Shown here piece after piece: positions 30,465 to 41,600 of a stretch of DNA of 64,000 nt; within the stretch, counting starts at the first letter, position 1, and the number at the start of each line of letters is the position of its first letter. Origin of the DNA: Ligustrum vulgare (lineage: Eukaryota > Streptophyta > Magnoliopsida > Lamiales > Oleaceae); assembly GCA_963555705.1 (NCBI GenBank), contig OY743169.1:43760124-43824123 (forward strand). Direction: 5' to 3'. The position numbers and the translations under genes were made by a program. The notes beneath the pieces are model-generated. The model was not told the DNA's origin, did no database searches, and was given only the letters and a program-made list of their open reading frames with translations.

Positions 30465-31052
30465 TGTGGAATGGAATGAAATAATAGTTTGACACAAGGA
30501 CTAATAATGAATTTTAATTTTGACTTGGAAGGCAAGGAATATCAAGAATTAAGAAAATTCAAGAAAGTGATTCTTGAATTTTGACTAGAAAGGAAAGAAT
30601 ATCAATAATTTTAATTTGACTTGGAAGGCAAGGAATTATCAAGAATTTAAGGAAATTAAAGAAAGTGGTTCTTGAATTTTGGAGTGACTTTTTATTCTAT
30701 TTTATTTTATTTTTTGATTTATGATGAATTTTCGGAATTAATAAAAAATAAAAATAATTTTTTTTTTTTAAAATAAAATCTGAAAATTCGACACGAACGC
30801 AACAAAACAAACGGGACAGGATTTGGAAAACAATCGAATAAGAAAAACACTTTTGATTTTTTTAGGACGAATCTTATGGATCAAACTGTAAAAAATTTAC
30901 TGGCAAGAAGAACAAGAAAAATTGAAAACAAAGACTCAAATAAAAAAAATAGGATATGGATGATTTTTATGGGACTCGATGATAAACATAAAAATCAAAC
31001 TGGATAGAAAAAACACAAGAACCTGAATTCAGAGTCCAGCTCTGATACCATA

Positions 31053-31579
31053 TGATGAGAACCCGGGAGGGGGTCCTCGTCGTAGCTCGCGGAATAACGC
31101 TAGGAAAGTTCCGAATCCAGGTTGGAACGGACGATAACAATGCAACCCCGACCTCACGACGCAAGAACCAGGAGTATATTAAACCCGAGACCCGTTACGA
31201 TGTGGAGATAAGAACCACAAAGGGGGAATGCCACAAGGAATGTCCAGATCTTTGATAAGTTTGATTTGTTTAAAGGGAAAATCCTCACCTTTAGAGAGAG
31301 TAAAAACACTCAATAATTTTATTCATCCAAATTATTCTGTTTTTTTTTTTTTACATTGAATGGAAAAGCATATAAATAGGCAAAATAAACCCTAGTCGCT
31401 AACTGACTATAAATAGAATTCTAATTAGGCTAAAATAGCTAAACTAACTAAAATAACCAAAATAACCAAAATTACAAAAATTGGAAAAAGAATAAAAAAC
31501 CAATAAAGGAAATACAAATCAACTGAAATACTAAAAATCCCGAAAATCTGATTCGCCCCGCTTTTTCGGGATCACATCA
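31053..31579 (-). repeat. Array LTR1 (527 bp)
   Basis: Minus-strand LTR with start TGATGTGATCCCG at 31579 and end CATCA at 31053. It has no TTACGGCCGTAA palindromes and is much shorter than the H LTR. It shares the R/U5 half with H. PBS complement at 31039-31050. Confidence 0.85.
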
Positions 31580-31887
31580 TCCTCTCTTCCTTTAAGATGA
31601 TTCGTCCCGAATCATAACATGGTTCTTAGCTTCTTTTCCGGATCACATCATCCCCTCTTCCTTTAAGATGATTCGTCCCGAATCATAAAGCTGTTATTGG
31701 CTTGCTCATTTGGTTTAGCCTCGAACCCTCTTCGTACAAGCAATGTTTGATCTGACGTTCTCCGAACCTGCTTGACTTCTTGTTTTGGCTTGAATTATAG
31801 AATTTCCCGTCAAGCCCACCCTGATTCGTACCATTCCCTCCTTCTTTAGGATGATTCGTCCCGAATCATGGTGTTGTTCTTGAAAAA

Positions 31888-32451
31888 TCAAACTGTACCT
31901 CCTGGATCAAACGAAAAATTGTCGATTCCCTGACATGCATTCAATAAATGATGCTCCTCCAATTTGTAGACAAGAAGGTATTGAAACACAAGGGGAATTG
32001 ACCAAGGTTGATGTAAATCAAACTTCCATGCACAATAAACCTGCAAGAAAGGTTTAAAAAAAATGGGGAGGGAAATGTTAGTTTCACGAGGTACAAGGTA
32101 TGGATCCTTGTACTCATGGTGAATTATTTCCAATTCATTTTTCCCAACAACAAAATTCTGCTCTTCACCTCCTTCCTTCTTTGCAATTTCTTGCTCAACC
32201 CCTTCTATCTTTTTACTCCCAAACTCAACCAATTCTTCTAACTCCACATTCTCACGCCTAACCTCCTCTTCAAAATTTTTGGACTCTACCACCTCTTCTA
32301 ATTCTTCATACCCAACTTCCAATTTTTCCTCATCAATTATCGGAGTTTGATCATCTAACTCCACCTTTTCATCTCCTACCACAAAATTCGGGGTTTCTTC
32401 AACTACTTCTAATTCATGTTTCAAGTCTCCCTCCTTCTTTTCAACATTCAT
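31888..32451 (-). CDS. Acidic linker ORF, array unit 1
   Basis: 187 codons from the ATG at 32451 (MNVEKKEGD); the open stretch begins slightly upstream without an ATG. Two thirds is Glu/Val-rich (EETPNFVVG, VEQEIAKKEGGEEQ). Then comes HEYKDPYLVPRETNISLP and a hydrophobic family-specific tail (WKFDLHQPWSIPLVF, ending SFDPGGTV). Its middle part derives from the protease-RT linker of the autonomous relatives; the tail is not seen elsewhere. The sequence between this ORF and the gag-like ORF reads as coding in another frame, so the two were probably one polyprotein of roughly 330 residues, now frameshifted. Function unknown. Confidence 0.6.
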   Translation of the reverse strand: MNVEKKEGDLKHELEVVEETPNFVVGDEKVELDDQTPIIDEEKLEVGYEELEEVVESKNFEEEVRRENVELEELVEFGSKKIEGVEQEIAKKEGGEEQNFVVGKNELEIIHHEYKDPYLVPRETNISLPIFFKPFLQVYCAWKFDLHQPWSIPLVFQYLLVYKLEEHHLLNACQGIDNFSFDPGGTV

Positions 32452-32506
32452 ATCCTGACACTCCAATTTTAAATCTCCTCCAATCTCACTTTCACCCGGT
32501 TGTAAT

Positions 32507-32872
32507 TTAGCTTCCGCCTCCCTTTTTTAACTTAGCTTCTTTTCTATCCTTCCGTTCATAGATCATTCTTTCCTCATAAATTTCTGTTTGACTCTTCAAA
32601 AGCGCCCTCGCATTAATCTCTTCATCACAATCAACTCGAATCCCAACCTTAGGTTTATGGATACGCCTATATTCCCTTTCATGTCGTTGAGAAAGTTCTG
32701 CACTATGCAACCCTACTGAGTTCTTAACCTTCCCAAACTTCGCATCTAATCTCGCATCATAATTCGCTTCCAATTTTGCAGCTGACTCCTCAAACCGTTT
32801 CTCCATCATGACAAGCAGAGAAGGTTGGTGGTTATCTTTTCTAGACGATGAGTTTTCGTGAAATTTGGACAT
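32507..32872 (-). CDS. Gag-like ORF, array unit 1
   Basis: 121 codons from the ATG at 32872 (MSKFHENSSSRKD). It has a short helical segment with EKRFEESAAKLEANYDARLD, similar in style to the coiled segments near the gag N-terminus of B, C and G. KVGIRVDCDEEINARALLK and an Arg/Lys/Glu-rich end follow. No zinc knuckle and no gag core. Likely role: a remnant of gag, perhaps for packaging; this is inference. Confidence 0.55.
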   Translation of the reverse strand: MSKFHENSSSRKDNHQPSLLVMMEKRFEESAAKLEANYDARLDAKFGKVKNSVGLHSAELSQRHEREYRRIHKPKVGIRVDCDEEINARALLKSQTEIYEERMIYERKDRKEAKLKKGGGS

Positions 32873-33457
32873 TGTGGAATGGAATGAAATAATAGTTTGA
32901 CACAAGGACTAATAATGAATTTTAATTTTTACTTGGAAGGCAAGGAATATCAAGAATTAAGGAAATTCAAGAAAGTGGTTCTTGAATTTTGACTAGAAAG
33001 GAAAGAATATCAATAATTTTAATTTGACTTGGAAGGCAAGGAATTATCAAGAATTTAAGGAAATTAAAGAAAGTGGTTCTTGAATTTCGGAGTGACTTTT
33101 TATTCTATTTTATTTTATTTTTTGATTTATGATGAATTTTCAGAATTAATAAAAAATAAAAATAATTTTTTTTTTTTTTTAAATAAAATTTGAAAATTCG
33201 ACACGAACGCAACAAAACAAACGGGACAGGATTTGGAAACAATCGAATAAGAAAAACACTTTTGATTTTTTTAGGACGACTCTTATGGATCAAACTGGAA
33301 AAAATTTACTGGTTAGAACAAGAAAAATTGAAAACAAAGACTCAAATAACAAAAATAGGATATGGATGATTTTTATGGGACTCGATGATAAACATAAAAA
33401 TCAAACTGGATAGAAAAACACAAGAACCTGAATTCAGAGTCCAGCTCTGATACCATA

Positions 33458-33985
33458 TGATGAGAACCCGGGAGGGGGTCCTCGTCGTAGCTCGCGGAAT
33501 AACGCTAGGAAAGTTCCGGATCCAGGTTGGAACGGACGATGACAATGCAACCCCGACCTCACGACGCAAGAACCAGGGGTATATTAAACCCGAGACCCGT
33601 TACGATGTGGAGATAAGAACCACAAAGGGGGAACGCCACAAGGAATGTCCAGATCCTTGATAAGTTCGATTTGTTTAAAGGGAAAATCCTCACCTTTAGA
33701 GAGAGTAAAAACACTCAATAATTTTATTCATCCAAAGTATTCTGTTTTTTTTTTTTTTTACATTGAATGGAAAAGCATATAAATAGGCAAAATAAACCCT
33801 ACTCGCTAACTGACTATGAATAGAATTCTAATTAGGCTAAAATAGCTAAACAAACTAAAATAACCAAAATAACCAAAATTACAAAAATTGGAAAAAGAAT
33901 AAAAAACCAATAAAGGAAATACAAATCAACTGAAATACTAAAAATCCCGAAAATCTGATTCGCGCCGCTTTTCGGGATCACATCA
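33458..33985 (-). repeat. Array LTR2 (528 bp)
   Basis: Same structure as LTR1, nearly identical. PBS complement just left at about 33444-33455. The flanking unit boundaries are those expected for shared LTRs. Confidence 0.85.
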
Positions 33986-34228
33986 TCCCCTCTTCCTTTA
34001 AGATGATTCGTCTCGAATCATAACATTGTTCTTAGCTTCTTTTCCGGATCACATCATCCCCTCTTCCTTTAAGATGATTCGTCCAGAATCATAAAGCTGT
34101 TATTGGCTTGCTCATTTGGTTTAGCCTCGAACCCTCTTCGTACAAGCAATGTTTGATCTGACGTTCTCCGAACCTGCTTGACTTCTTTAGGATGATTCGT
34201 CCCGAATCATGGTGTTGTTCTTGAAAAA

Positions 34229-34792
34229 TCAAACCGTACCTCCTGGATCAAACGAAAAATTGTCGATTCCCTGACATGCATTCAATAAATGATGCTCCTC
34301 CAATTTGTAGACAAGAAGGTATTGAAACACAAGGGGAATTGACCAAGGTTGATGTAAATCAAACTTCCATGCACAATAAACCTGCAAGAAAGGTTTAAAA
34401 AAAATGGGGAGGGAAATGTTAGTTTCACGAGGTACAAGGTATGGATCCTTGTACTCATGGTGAATTATTTCCAATTCATTTTTCCCAACAACAAAATTCT
34501 GCTCTTCACCTCCTTCCTTTTTTGCAATTTCTTGCTCAACCCCTTCTATCTTTTTACTCCCAAACTCAACCAATTCTTCTAACTCCACATTCTCACGCCT
34601 AACCTCCTCTTCCAAATTTTTGGACTCTACCACCTCTTCTAATTCTTCATACCCAACTTCCAATTTTTCCTCATAATTTATCGGAGTTTGATCATCTAAC
34701 TCCACCTTTTCATCTCCTACCACAAAATTCGGGGTTTCTTCAACTACTTCGAATTCATGTTTCAAGTCTCCCTCATTCTTTTCAACATTCAT
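34229..34792 (-). CDS. Acidic linker ORF, array unit 2
   Basis: 187 codons from the ATG at 34792. It differs from unit 1 at only a handful of residues (for example NEGDLKHEFEV, PINYEEK). A deletion of about 65 bp lies 3' of the ORF (after about 34180), which explains the shorter 2,341-bp period here. Confidence 0.6.
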   Translation of the reverse strand: MNVEKNEGDLKHEFEVVEETPNFVVGDEKVELDDQTPINYEEKLEVGYEELEEVVESKNLEEEVRRENVELEELVEFGSKKIEGVEQEIAKKEGGEEQNFVVGKNELEIIHHEYKDPYLVPRETNISLPIFFKPFLQVYCAWKFDLHQPWSIPLVFQYLLVYKLEEHHLLNACQGIDNFSFDPGGTV

Positions 34793-34829
34793 ATCCTGAC
34801 ACTCCAATTTTAAATCTCCTCCAATCTCA

Positions 34830-35211
34830 CTTTCACCCGGTTGTAATTTAGCTTCCGCCTCCCTTTTTTAACTTAGCTTCTTTTCTATCCTTCCGTTCAT
34901 AGATCTTTCTTTCCTCATAAATTTCTGTTCGACTCTTCAAAAGCGCCCTCGCATTAATCTCTTCATCACAATCCACTCCAATCCCAACCTCAGGTTTATG
35001 GATACGCCTATATTCCCTTTCATGTCGTTGAGAAATTCTGCACTATGCAAACCTACTGAGTTCTTAACCTTCCCAAACTTCGCATCTAATCTCGCATCAT
35101 AATTCGCTTCCAATTTTGCAGCTGACTCCTCAAACCGTTTCTCCATCATGACAACAGAGAAGGTTGGTGGTTATCTTTTCTAGACGATGAATTTTCGTGA
35201 AATTTGGACAT
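34830..35211 (-). pseudogene. Gag-like ORF, array unit 2, two frameshifts
   Basis: Same ORF as in units 1 and 3, but single-base losses near 35152 (after the MMEKRF segment start) and near 35033 break the frame. Only 34937-35149 is open. Confidence 0.6.
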
Positions 35212-35798
35212 TGTGGAATGGAATGAAATAATAGTTTGACACAAGGACTAATAATGAATTTTAATTTTTACTTGGAAGGCAAGGAATATCAAGAATTAAG
35301 GAAATTCAAGAAAGTGGTTCTTGAATTTTGACTAGAAAGGAAAGAATATCAATAATTTTAATTTGACTTGGAAGGCAAGGAATTATCAAGAATTTAAGGA
35401 AATTAAAGAAAATGGTTCTTGAATTTCGGAATGACTTTTTATTCTATTTTATTTTATTTTTTGATTTATGATTAATTTTCGGAATTAATAAAAAACAAAA
35501 ATAATTTTTTTTTTTTTTAAATAAAATCTGAAAATTCGACACGAACACAACAAAACAAACGGGACAGGATTTGGAAACAATCGAATAAGAAAAACAGTTT
35601 TGATTTTTTTAGGACGACACTTATGGATCAAACTGGAAAAAATTTAGTGGTAAGAAGAACAAGAAAAATTGAAAACAAAGACTCAAATAACAAAAATAGG
35701 ATATGGATGATTTTTAAGGGACTCGATGATAAACATAAAAATCAAACTGGATAGAAAAACACAAGAACCTGAATTCAGAGTCCAGCTCTGATACCATA

Positions 35799-36326
35799 TG
35801 ATGAGAACTCGGGAGGGGGTCCTCGTCGTAGCTCGCGGAATAACGCTAGGAAAGTTCCGAATCCAGGTTGGAACGGACGATAACAATGCAACCCCGACCT
35901 CACGACGCAAGAACCGGGGGTATATTAAACCCGAGACCCGTTACGATGTGGAGATAAGAACCACAAAGGGGGAACGCCACAAAGAATGTCCAGATCCTTG
36001 ATAAGTTCGATTTGTTTAAAGGGAAAATCCTCACCTTTAGAGAGAGTAAAAACACTCAATTATTTTATTCATCCAAAGTATTCTGTTTTTTTTTTTTTTT
36101 ACATTGAATGGAAAAGCATATAAATAGGCAAAATAAACCCTACTCGCTAACTGACTATGAATAGAATTCTAATTAGGCTAAAATAGCTAAACAAACTAAA
36201 ATAACCAAAATAACCAAAATTACAAAAATTGGAAAAAGAATAAAAAACCAATAAAGGAAATACAAATCAACTGAAATACTAAAAATCCCGAAAATCTGAT
36301 TCGCGCCGCTTTTCGGGATCACATCA
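35799..36326 (-). repeat. Array LTR3 (528 bp)
   Basis: Same termini and PBS arrangement as LTR1 and LTR2. Very similar to LTR2, including the neighbouring TCGCGCCGCTTTTC. Confidence 0.85.
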
Positions 36327-36634
36327 TCCCCTCTTCCTTTAAGATGATTCGTCTCGAATCATAACATTGTTCTTAGCTTCTTTTCCGGATCACATCATCC
36401 CCTCTTCCTTTAAGATGATTCGTCCAGAATCATAAAGCTGTTATTGGCTTGCTCATTTGGTTTAGCCTCGAACCCTCTTCGTACAAGCAATGTTTGATCT
36501 GACGTTCTCCGAACCTGCTTGACTTCTTGTTTTGGCTTGAATTATAGATTTTCCCGTCAAGCCCACCCTGATTCGTACCATTCCCTCCTTCTTTAGGATG
36601 ATTCGTCCCGAATCATGGTGTTGTTCTTGAAAAA

Positions 36635-37198
36635 TCAAACCGTACCTCCTGGATCAAACGGAAAATTGTCGATTCCCTGACATGCATTCAATAAATGATG
36701 CTCCTCCAATTTGTAGACAAGAAGGTATTGAAACACAAGGGGAATTGACCAATGTTGATGTAAATCAAACTTCCATGCACAATAAACCTGCAAGAAAGAT
36801 TTAAAAAAAATGGAGAGGGAAATGTTAGTTTCACGAGGTACAAGGTATGGATCCTTGTACTCATGGTGAATTATTTCCAATTCATTTTTCCCAACAACAA
36901 AATTCTGCTCTTCACCTCCTTCGTTCTTTGCAATTTCTTGCTCAACCCCTTCTATCTTTTTACTCCCAAACTCAACCAATTCTTCTAACTCCACATTCTC
37001 ACGCCTAACCTCCTCTTCCAAATTTTTGGACTCTACCACCTCTTCTAATTCTTCATACCCAACTTCCAGTTTTTCCTCATCAATTATCGGAGTTTGATCA
37101 TCTAACTCCACCTTTTCATCTCCTACCACAAAATTCGGGGTTTCTTCAACTACTTCTAATTCATGTTTCAAGTCTCCCTCCTTCTTTTCAACATTCAT
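36635..37198 (-). CDS. Acidic linker ORF, array unit 3
   Basis: 187 codons from the ATG at 37198. Nearly identical to units 1 and 2, with the intact ending FPFDPGGTV as in H. Confidence 0.6.
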   Translation of the reverse strand: MNVEKKEGDLKHELEVVEETPNFVVGDEKVELDDQTPIIDEEKLEVGYEELEEVVESKNLEEEVRRENVELEELVEFGSKKIEGVEQEIAKNEGGEEQNFVVGKNELEIIHHEYKDPYLVPRETNISLSIFFKSFLQVYCAWKFDLHQHWSIPLVFQYLLVYKLEEHHLLNACQGIDNFPFDPGGTV

Positions 37199-37222
37199 AT
37201 CCTGACACTCCAATTTTAAATC

Positions 37223-37621
37223 TCATCCAATCTCACTTTCACCCGGTTGTAATTTAGCTTCACTCTCCCTCTTTTTTAACTTAGCTTCTTTTCTATCCTT
37301 CCGTTCATAGATCATTCTTTCCTCGCAAATTTCTGTTCGACTCTTCAAAAGCGCCCTCGCATTAATCTCTTCATCACAATCAACTCCAATCCCAACCTTA
37401 GGTTTATGGATACGCCTATATTCCCTTTCATGTCGTTGAGCAAGTTCCGCACTATGCATCCCTACTGAGTTCTTAACCTTCCCAAACTTCGCATCTAATC
37501 TCGCATCATAATTCGCTTCCAATTTTGCAGCTGACTCCTCAAACCGTTTCTCCATCATGACAAGCAGAGAAGATTGATGGTTATCTTTTCTAGACGATGA
37601 ATTTTCGTGAAATTTGGACAT
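37223..37621 (-). CDS. Gag-like ORF, array unit 3
   Basis: 132 codons from the ATG at 37621. The longest copy: it continues past AKLKKR into ESEAKLQPGESEIG. That supports a former continuous frame with the linker ORF that starts only 24 bases further on. Confidence 0.58.
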   Translation of the reverse strand: MSKFHENSSSRKDNHQSSLLVMMEKRFEESAAKLEANYDARLDAKFGKVKNSVGMHSAELAQRHEREYRRIHKPKVGIGVDCDEEINARALLKSRTEICEERMIYERKDRKEAKLKKRESEAKLQPGESEIG

Positions 37622-38198
37622 TGTGGAATGGAATGAAATAATAGTTTGACACAAGGACTAATAATGAATTTTAATTTTTACTTGGAAGGCAAGGAATATC
37701 AAGAATTAAGGAAATTCAAGAAAGTGGTTCTTGAATTTTGACTAGAAAGGAAAGAAAATCAATAATTTTAATTTGACTTGGAAGGCAATGAATTATCAAG
37801 AATTTAAGGAAATTCAAGAGAGTGGTTCTTGAATTTCGGAGTGACTTTTTATTTTATTTTTTGATTTATGATGAATTTTCGGAATTAATAAAAAATAAAA
37901 AATAATTTTTTTTTTTAATAAAATTTGAAAATTCGACACGAACGCAACAAAACAAACGGGACAGGATTTGGAAAACAATTGAATAAGAAAAACAGTTTTG
38001 ATTTTTTTAGGACGACTCTTATGGATCAAACTGGAAAAAAATTTACTGGTAAGAAGAACAAGAAAAGTTGAAAACAAAGACTCAAATAACAAAAATAGGA
38101 TATGGATGATTTTTATGGGACTCGATGATAAACATAAAAATCTAACTGGATAGAAAAAATACAAGAACCTGAATTCAGAGTCCAGCTCTGATACCATA

Positions 38199-38642
38199 TG
38201 ATGAGAACCCGGGAGGGGGTCCTCGTCGTAGCTCGCGGAATAACGCTAGGAAAGTTCCGAATCCAGGTTGGATCGGACGATAACAATGCAACCCCGACCT
38301 CACGACGCAAGAACCAGGGGTATATTAAACCCGAGACCCGTTACGATGTGGAGATAAGAACCACAAAGTGGGAACACTACAAGGAATGTCCAGACCCGTT
38401 ATTCTGTTTTTTTTTTACATTGAATGGAAAAGCATATAAATAGGCAAAATAAACCCTAGTCGCTAACTGACTATGAATAGAATTCTAATTAGGCTAAAAT
38501 AGCTAAACTAACTAAAATAACCAAAATAACCAAAATTACAAAAATTGGAAAAAAAATAAAAAACCAAGAAAGGAGATACAAATCAACTGAAATACTAAAA
38601 ATCCCGAAAATCTGATTCTCGTCGCTTTTCGAGATCACATCA
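38199..38642 (-). repeat. Array LTR4 (444 bp, internally deleted)
   Basis: Like the other LTRs but lacking about 80 bases near 38395 (CAGACCCG joined to TTATTCTG). It is followed to the right by the purine tract, one hairpin repeat (about 38660) and then satellite. Confidence 0.8.
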
Positions 38643-38690
38643 TCCCCTCTTCCTTTAAGATGATTCGTCCCGAATCATAAAGCTGTTATT

Positions 38691-41600
38691 GCATTTTGTA
38701 TGGACTGCTAATAAAAAACTATTCTTTTGAACAAGGAAATTAGTGTGGGCATCCTGAAGTTTCTTTGAAACATCTAGGAGACCTTCATCATACTTTTTTT
38801 TGCTGAATAATTGAAAAACCTTGGGACACCAGTATTTTGAACAATAAAAAAGTCCCGAGAGAGGATCCATGAGACTTTAAAATTGAGGGAAAATTGGAAT
38901 AAATCATTTTCATGAGGCCATAAAATGGTTTTTGCCACCTTCATAAAGTGTTTCAATCATTGAAGAGAAAGACTAGGTGAAATATTCATTCCAACTTTAA
39001 AACCATTTTCGAAAACTATTTTGACATTATTGAAGGAAGAGGCCAATCCAAGAATGATAAATCAGTCTAAAGAAGAAAACATTAAATAAAACATCTTGGC
39101 TATCCAATTAATTGAAATGAGAAGAGAAATCCTCACGTTTTGAAGGGTTCATCTTTTTCTCCAGCCAAGGGTATTTGTCCACAGTTTTTAAATGATAACA
39201 CTTTGCAAACTGAAAAATTTTGGAAAATCAATATGTTGAGGATTTTGTTTATTTTGGTATGAGTAATAACTGCAGCTTTGGTCTTGAGTAAGATCTTTTC
39301 GTAAAACTCACGAGGTTTTTGATGGGTTAGGAAGAAATTAGAAGATTGGAAGAAATTTATTTTTAACAAAATATCGAAAATATTTGATATTGTTTTTTGG
39401 AAGTTTTCCAGAACCAGTTTGAACGGCCTTTTTATAGTCGGAAGAAAACATCTTTTTAGGAGTTTGAGGAATTTTTCAAAGAACCAAAAAATTATTAGCA
39501 GCAGAAAAGCCAAGGGTATTTGAAGAAGAATAATTTTGAGAATTTTTATTGGAATATTTGTTGTAATCTTTAATTGAAGGATTTCGGCAAGACATTTTTC
39601 CTGCCTTTACTTTTTGAAAAAGTTGGAGCAGAGGAAGCCATATTTTCAAGAACTTCGTTGTACCAATCTATGTTGGCACTTATCTTTTGATTTCACTCTT
39701 TCGGTTTCCTTACATTCACTTCGAAGAGAAACAATTTTAAATTATGAACTCGATCATCTCTGAATTCATCAAGATAACTTTGGTCATGTAGCCATTTTTA
39801 TTTTTGAAATTCATCATGAAGAGACTCATCCCAATCCATTCCACGGAAATCATGTCCGGTTTTGAGTTGGTCTTAGATGAATCTTGAATCGAAGATTTTG
39901 AAGCAATTTAAGCAAGGAATACAATTTTTCTGCTAAAATTGACATTTATTCAAGTTTTTGCATTTTGTATGGACTGCTAATGAACAACTATTCTTTTGAA
40001 CTAGGAAATTAGTGTGGGCACCCTGAAGTTTCTTTGAAACTTCTAGGAGACCTTCATCATACATTTTTTTGCGGAATAATTGAAAAACCTTGGGACACCA
40101 GTATTTTGAACAATAAAAAAGTCCCGAGAGAGGATCTATGAGACTTTAAAATTGAGGGCAAATTGGAATAAATCATTTTCTTGAGGCCATAAAATGGTTT
40201 TTGCCACCTTCATAAAGTGTTTCAATCATTGAAGAGAAAGACTAGGTGAAATATTCATTCCAACTTTAAAACCTTTTTGGAAAACTATTTTGACATTATT
40301 GAAGGAAGAGGCCAATCCAAGAATGATAAATCGGTCTAAAGAAGAAAACATTAAACAAAACATCTTGGTTATCCAAGTAATTGAAATGAGAAGAGAAATC
40401 CTCACGCTTTGAAAGGATCATCTTTTTCTCCAGCCAAGGGTATTGTCCACAGTTTTAAAATGAGAACACTTTGCAAACTGACAATTTTGAAAAATCAATA
40501 TGTCGAGGATTTTGCTTATTTTGGTATGAGTAATAACTGCAGTTTTGGTCTTGAGTAAGATCTTTTCGTAAAACTCACGAGGTTTTTGATGGGTTAGGAA
40601 GAAATTAGAAATTGGGTGTAATAATATCAGATCAGCATTCATGAAAATCTAAACTTTTAAAAACCTATGGTGGTTTCCATATTTTGAAGATTGGAAGAAA
40701 TTTATTTTTAACAAAATATCGAAAATATTTGATATTGCTTTTTGGAAGTTTTCCAGAACCAGTTTGAACGGCCTTTTTATAGTTCGAAGAAAACATCTTT
40801 TCAGGAGTTTGAGGAATTTTTCAAAGAACCAATAAATTATTAGCAGCAGAAAGGCCAACGGTATTTGAAGAAGAATAATTTTGAGAATTTTTATTGGAAT
40901 ATTTGTTGTAATCTTCAATTGAAGGATTTCGGGAAGACATTTTTCCTGCCTTTACTTTTTGAAAAAGTTGGAGCAGAGGAAGCCATATTTTTAAGAACAT
41001 TGTTGTACCAATCTATGTTGGCACTTATCTTTTGATTTCACTCTTTCGGTTTCCTTACATTCACTTCGAAGAGAAAAAATTTTAAATTATGAACTCGATC
41101 ATATCTGAATTCGTCAAGATAACTTTGGTCATGTAGCCATTTTTATTTTTGAAATTCATCATGAAGAGATTCATCCAAATCCATTCCACCGAAATCATGT
41201 CCGGTTTTGAGTTGGTCTTAGATGAATCTTGATTCGAAGATTTTGAAGAAATTTAAGCAAGGAATTTAATTTTTCTGCTAAAATTGAAATTTCTTCAGGT
41301 TTTTGCATTTTGTATGGACTGCTAATAAAAAACTATTCTTTTGAACAAGGAAATTAGTGTGGGCATCCTGAAGTTTCATTGAAACTTCTAGGAGACCTTC
41401 ATCATACTTTTTTTTGCTGAATAATTGAAAAACCTTGGGACACCAGTATTTTGAACAATAAAAAAGTCCCGAGAGAGGATCCATGAGACTTTAAAATTGA
41501 GGGCAAATTGGAATAAATCATTTTCATGAGGCCAAGAAATGGTTTTTGCCACCTTCATAAAGTGTTTCAATCATTGAAGAGAAAGACTAGGTGAAATATT

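Larger units (their letters stand above)
30174..38692 (-). mobile_element. Tandem array of non-autonomous LTR units sharing LTRs
   Basis: Four LTRs (31053-31579, 33458-33985, 35799-36326, 38199-38642) alternate with three full internal regions of about 1.8-1.9 kb and one partial one, all minus strand. The period is about 2,341-2,406 bp. Each LTR has TGATGTGATCCCG and CATCA ends and a minus-strand PBS (GCTCTGATACCA in plus orientation) on its inner side. Each LTR serves as 3' LTR of one unit and 5' LTR of the next. The right end keeps only about 50 bases of the next internal region before the satellite. Confidence 0.85.

Noticed and set aside
40649..40918. Repeated 89-codon hydrophobic ORF in every satellite unit
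   Set aside because: It looks like a membrane protein only because the DNA is T-rich in that frame. Other frames of the same strand look more protein-like and are broken. No ORF is kept open over the unit.
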